From Acinetobacter lwoffii (GTDB lineage Bacteria; Pseudomonadota; Gammaproteobacteria; Pseudomonadales; Moraxellaceae): DNA of 64,000 bases. The notes under the pieces were generated by a model that did not search any database, was not told the origin of the DNA, and was given only the letters and a program-made list of their open reading frames with translations. Location: NCBI RefSeq assembly GCF_029024105.1, contig NZ_CP118963.1, forward strand, positions 868,001 to 932,000, written 5' to 3'. Made by a program: the position numbers and the translations under genes. Positions 61,476 through 64,000 of the stretch are shown in pieces; positions within the stretch are counted from its first letter, which is position 1; every line of letters begins with the position of its first letter.

Positions 61476-61484
61476 TGCTATAAT
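61476..61484 (+). promoter_or_regulatory. Extended -10 promoter of gyrA
   Basis: TGCTATAAT: TATAAT at 61479-61484 with the TG of an extended -10 two bases upstream. No good -35 is at the usual distance. The leader to the gyrA ATG would be about 100 bases. Confidence 0.6.
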
Positions 61485-61506
61485 TTAGGGCTGTATTTTA
61501 GTTTTT

Positions 61507-61576
61507 AACTCAGTCGTTTGAGTTAATGATTTTGCTAGTTTTACGACATATAAATACAAGCCAAAACTGGCTTGTA
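61507..61576 (+). promoter_or_regulatory. Two hairpins in the gyrA 5' leader
   Basis: AACTCA/TGAGTT (61507-61512 and 61519-61524), and a stronger TACAAGCC/GGCTTGTA (61555-61562 and 61569-61576). The second ends four bases before the AAGGAG ribosome site (61581-61586). It lacks a T tail, so it is not a terminator. Confidence 0.5.
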
Positions 61577-61591
61577 GAATAAGGAGTATGC

Positions 61592-64000
61592 ATGAGCGTA
61601 TCGGAAATTAGACCGATTGCCATTGAGGATGAACTTAAAAGCTCATATCTCGATTATGCGATGAGCGTGATTGTGTCACGTGCATTGCCCGATGTACGAG
61701 ATGGTTTAAAACCTGTTCATCGTCGTGTGCTTTTCGCAATGCACGAATTAGGCAATGACTATAACAAAGCTTATAAAAAGTCTGCACGTGTAGTCGGTGA
61801 CGTGATCGGTAAATATCACCCGCATGGTGATTCTGCCGTATACGAAACCATTGTACGTATGGCGCAAGATTTCAGCTTGCGTTACCAATTGGTTGATGGT
61901 CAAGGTAACTTCGGTTCGGTCGATGGCGATAGCGCAGCAGCCATGCGTTATACTGAAGTGCGTATGCGTAAACTGACCCACGAACTGTTAGCGGATCTTG
62001 AAAAAGATACCGTCGAGTGGGAAGACAACTACGATGGCTCTGAGCGTATTCCTCAAGTCATGCCAACCCGTGTACCGAACTTGTTGATTAATGGTGTCAC
62101 TGGTATCGCAGTCGGTATGGCGACCAATATGGCGCCGCATAATATGACTGAAGTTGTGAATGCGTGTCTGGCCTATGCTAATGATCCTCAGATCAGCATC
62201 GAAGGATTGATGGAACATATTTCTGGTCCGGATTTCCCGACAGGCGGTATTATTTACGGTAAATCAGGCATTGTCGATGCTTACCGTACCGGTAAGGGTC
62301 GTTTGCATATCCGTGGTAAGTACCATTTCGAAGAAGATCCGAAAAATGGCCGTACCACCATCGTATTTACTGAAATTCCATATCAGGTCAATAAAGCAAA
62401 AACCATTGAGCGTATTGCTGAACTGGTCAAAGAGAAAAAACTCGAAGGCATTTCAGAGCTTCGTGACGAGTCTGACAAAGACGGTATGCGTATCGCGATT
62501 GACCTGAAGCGCGGTGAAAACGCCGAAGTGATCGTGAACAACCTGTTCCAGAACACACAACTTGAAAACTCTTTCAGCATCAATATGGTTTGCCTGGACA
62601 ATGGCCAACCAAAATTGATGAATCTGAAAGACATCATTGCAGCGTTTATCCGTCACCGTCAGGAAGTGGTCACGCGTCGTACCATGTTCGAATTACGCAA
62701 AGCGCGTGAACGCGGTCATATCTTGGAAGGTTTAACCGTTGCTCTGGCGAATATTGATGCCATCATCGAAACCATCAAGAGTTCTGCGAATCCGGCTGAA
62801 GCGCGTGAGCGTTTGCAGGCAGGTGAATGGGCTGGTGGCGGTGTTTTGGCATTGCTAGAAAAAGCCGGTTCGGTTTCTGTGCGTCCGGATGAGATTGAAG
62901 GTGAAGACCCAAGTCGCCCCTTTGGTTTGGATGGCGAGATTTATCGTCTGTCACCGACCCAGGTGAATGCGATTATGGAACTTCGCTTGCACCGTTTAAC
63001 CGGTCTGGAACAAGACAAGTTACATGCTGAATATAGTGAAATCCTGTCACAAATCGCTGAACTGACTGCAATTTTGAATGACTTTAATCTGTTGATGAAC
63101 GTGATTCGTGAAGAATTGGCATTAATTCTTCAGCAGTATGGCGATGCACGTAAAACATCGATTGTCGAGTCACGTATCGATTTCTCTCGTGAAGATCTGA
63201 TTCCTGAAGAGCAAATGGTTCTGACGGTATCGAAATCAGGTTATGCAAAAACTCAACCATTGTCTGACTACGCTGCACAGCGTCGTGGTGGTCGTGGTAA
63301 GTCTGCGACTAGCATGAAAGAAGATGATTACATTCAACATCTGATTGTGACTTCAAGTCATGCGACAGTACTTTGTTTTACCAACGTTGGTAAGGTCTAT
63401 CGTCTGAAAGTGTATGAAGTGCCGCAAGCATCACGTGGTGCCAAAGGCCGCCCAATGGTGAATTTGCTGCCACTGGATGAAAACGAGACCATTACTGCGA
63501 TCTTGCCTGTCATTGACGCGCCGAAGAAATTTAAAGAACGTCTGGCTGACTTCAAGGCATTTGTAAAAGCCAATGCAGCGCAGTTGCAAGCCAATGAAGT
63601 GATCAATGCTCATTTTGCCGAGCTTGAAGCTGCCCTGACTGAATCTGAAGATGGTGCGGATGATATTTCTGATGCATTGCGTATTCAATTGAAACAGTTG
63701 GGCTTGGAGCTTTCTGCAACAGACCTTGATGATGACATTATCAATGACTTTGCTCAGCAGGCTGAAGCGGTACGTAAAAACTTCTATGTGTTTATGGCGA
63801 CTGAATACGGTACGATTAAACGTGTAGAGCTTGAACAGTTCTCAAATGTTCGTTCAAACGGTTTACGTGCGATTGAGCTGAATGGCGATGATACCTTGAT
63901 TGGTGTAGCGATTACTGATGGCGAACAGCAAATCATGTTGTTCTCGAACGAAGGTAAAGCCATTCGCTTCGCAGAGACTGATGTACGTTCAATGGGCCGT
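61592..64000 (+). CDS. gyrA: DNA gyrase subunit A (partial, first 803 codons)
   Basis: GyrA cuts and rejoins DNA in the gyrase A2B2 complex that introduces negative supercoils. The winged-helix core has catalytic Tyr120 in AAAMRYTE and the quinolone-binding region GDVIGKYHPHGDSAVYETIVRM with Ser81 and Glu85, the sensitive state by Acinetobacter numbering. The GyrA box QRRGGRG begins the C-terminal pinwheel domain. An insertion of roughly 75-80 residues, largely acidic and helical, follows TAILPVI at about residues 642-729, relative to Escherichia coli. The frame is open to the window edge. ATG 61592 has an AAGGAG ribosome site. Confidence 0.97.
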   Translation, partial: MSVSEIRPIAIEDELKSSYLDYAMSVIVSRALPDVRDGLKPVHRRVLFAMHELGNDYNKAYKKSARVVGDVIGKYHPHGDSAVYETIVRMAQDFSLRYQLVDGQGNFGSVDGDSAAAMRYTEVRMRKLTHELLADLEKDTVEWEDNYDGSERIPQVMPTRVPNLLINGVTGIAVGMATNMAPHNMTEVVNACLAYANDPQISIEGLMEHISGPDFPTGGIIYGKSGIVDAYRTGKGRLHIRGKYHFEEDPKNGRTTIVFTEIPYQVNKAKTIERIAELVKEKKLEGISELRDESDKDGMRIAIDLKRGENAEVIVNNLFQNTQLENSFSINMVCLDNGQPKLMNLKDIIAAFIRHRQEVVTRRTMFELRKARERGHILEGLTVALANIDAIIETIKSSANPAEARERLQAGEWAGGGVLALLEKAGSVSVRPDEIEGEDPSRPFGLDGEIYRLSPTQVNAIMELRLHRLTGLEQDKLHAEYSEILSQIAELTAILNDFNLLMNVIREELALILQQYGDARKTSIVESRIDFSREDLIPEEQMVLTVSKSGYAKTQPLSDYAAQRRGGRGKSATSMKEDDYIQHLIVTSSHATVLCFTNVGKVYRLKVYEVPQASRGAKGRPMVNLLPLDENETITAILPVIDAPKKFKERLADFKAFVKANAAQLQANEVINAHFAELEAALTESEDGADDISDALRIQLKQLGLELSATDLDDDIINDFAQQAEAVRKNFYVFMATEYGTIKRVELEQFSNVRSNGLRAIELNGDDTLIGVAITDGEQQIMLFSNEGKAIRFAETDVRSMGR

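Overview
The window is ordinary, AT-rich chromosomal sequence from a gammaproteobacterium. It is most likely an Acinetobacter or close Moraxellaceae relative. The evidence is the gene content and order (yhbY/rlmE-ftsH, lptM-lysA-dapF, ahcY-metF under an SAH riboswitch, a long-form isocitrate lyase), the large acidic insertion in GyrA, and the dense U-tailed hairpin terminators. I see no prophage, transposase, integrase of a mobile element, CRISPR array or rRNA operon. Both ends cut a gene: carB at the left edge and gyrA at the right.

Layout. 0-3.3 kb: carAB (pyrimidine/arginine precursor) behind a promoter and a terminator-like leader hairpin. 3.4-4.3 kb: two small uncharacterised genes. 4.4-10.2 kb: RNA/ribosome maintenance and proteolysis (yhbY, rlmE, ftsH), then folP with an acetyltransferase in between. 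10.2-13 kb: two paralogous membrane proteins on either side of tRNA-Leu(UAA), plus small unknown genes. 13-18 kb: a CBS-domain membrane protein, a LysR regulator and aceA. 18-24.3 kb: a stand-alone RND pump permease, mgtE, a DUF4112 protein and htpX. 24.4-28.6 kb: two lytic transglycosylases around ttcA and an SCP2-like protein; a cluster of DnaA-box-like sites lies upstream of ttcA. 28.9-36 kb: greB, two identical tRNA-Ser(UGA) genes, pdxB-epmA, cca and maeB. 36-42.4 kb: a GGDEF/EAL protein, then ahcY-metF-rsmE read leftward from an SAH riboswitch. 42.6-46.8 kb: a Sel1-repeat protein, a Fur-box-preceded iron-type operon whose PepSY gene is broken, and a Tim44-like protein. 46.9-52 kb: radA and two divergent amino-acid transporters. 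52-56.8 kb: lptM-lysA-dapF, a hydrolase and xerC. 57-64 kb: an Lrp/LysE-type divergent pair, etfBA, a membrane protein and gyrA.

Functional links. The methyl cycle (ahcY and metF) appears wired to S-adenosylhomocysteine through the riboswitch. CarA/CarB form one enzyme. LysA and DapF are the last steps of lysine/diaminopimelate synthesis. EtfAB carries electrons from acyl-CoA dehydrogenases, and AceA opens the glyoxylate shunt used on acetate and fatty acids. The three tRNA genes share one promoter design (TTGCCA, 17 bases, TATNAT), consistent with coordinated growth-rate control.

No clearly new multi-gene system was found. The observations most worth checking are the DnaA-box cluster near 25.6 kb, the disrupted PepSY gene under a Fur box, regulatory leaders (carA, ahcY, cca, gyrA), dyads before etfBA, and the paralogous membrane-protein pair around tRNA-Leu. 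All calls come from reading sequence and from memory of protein families; no database search was possible.
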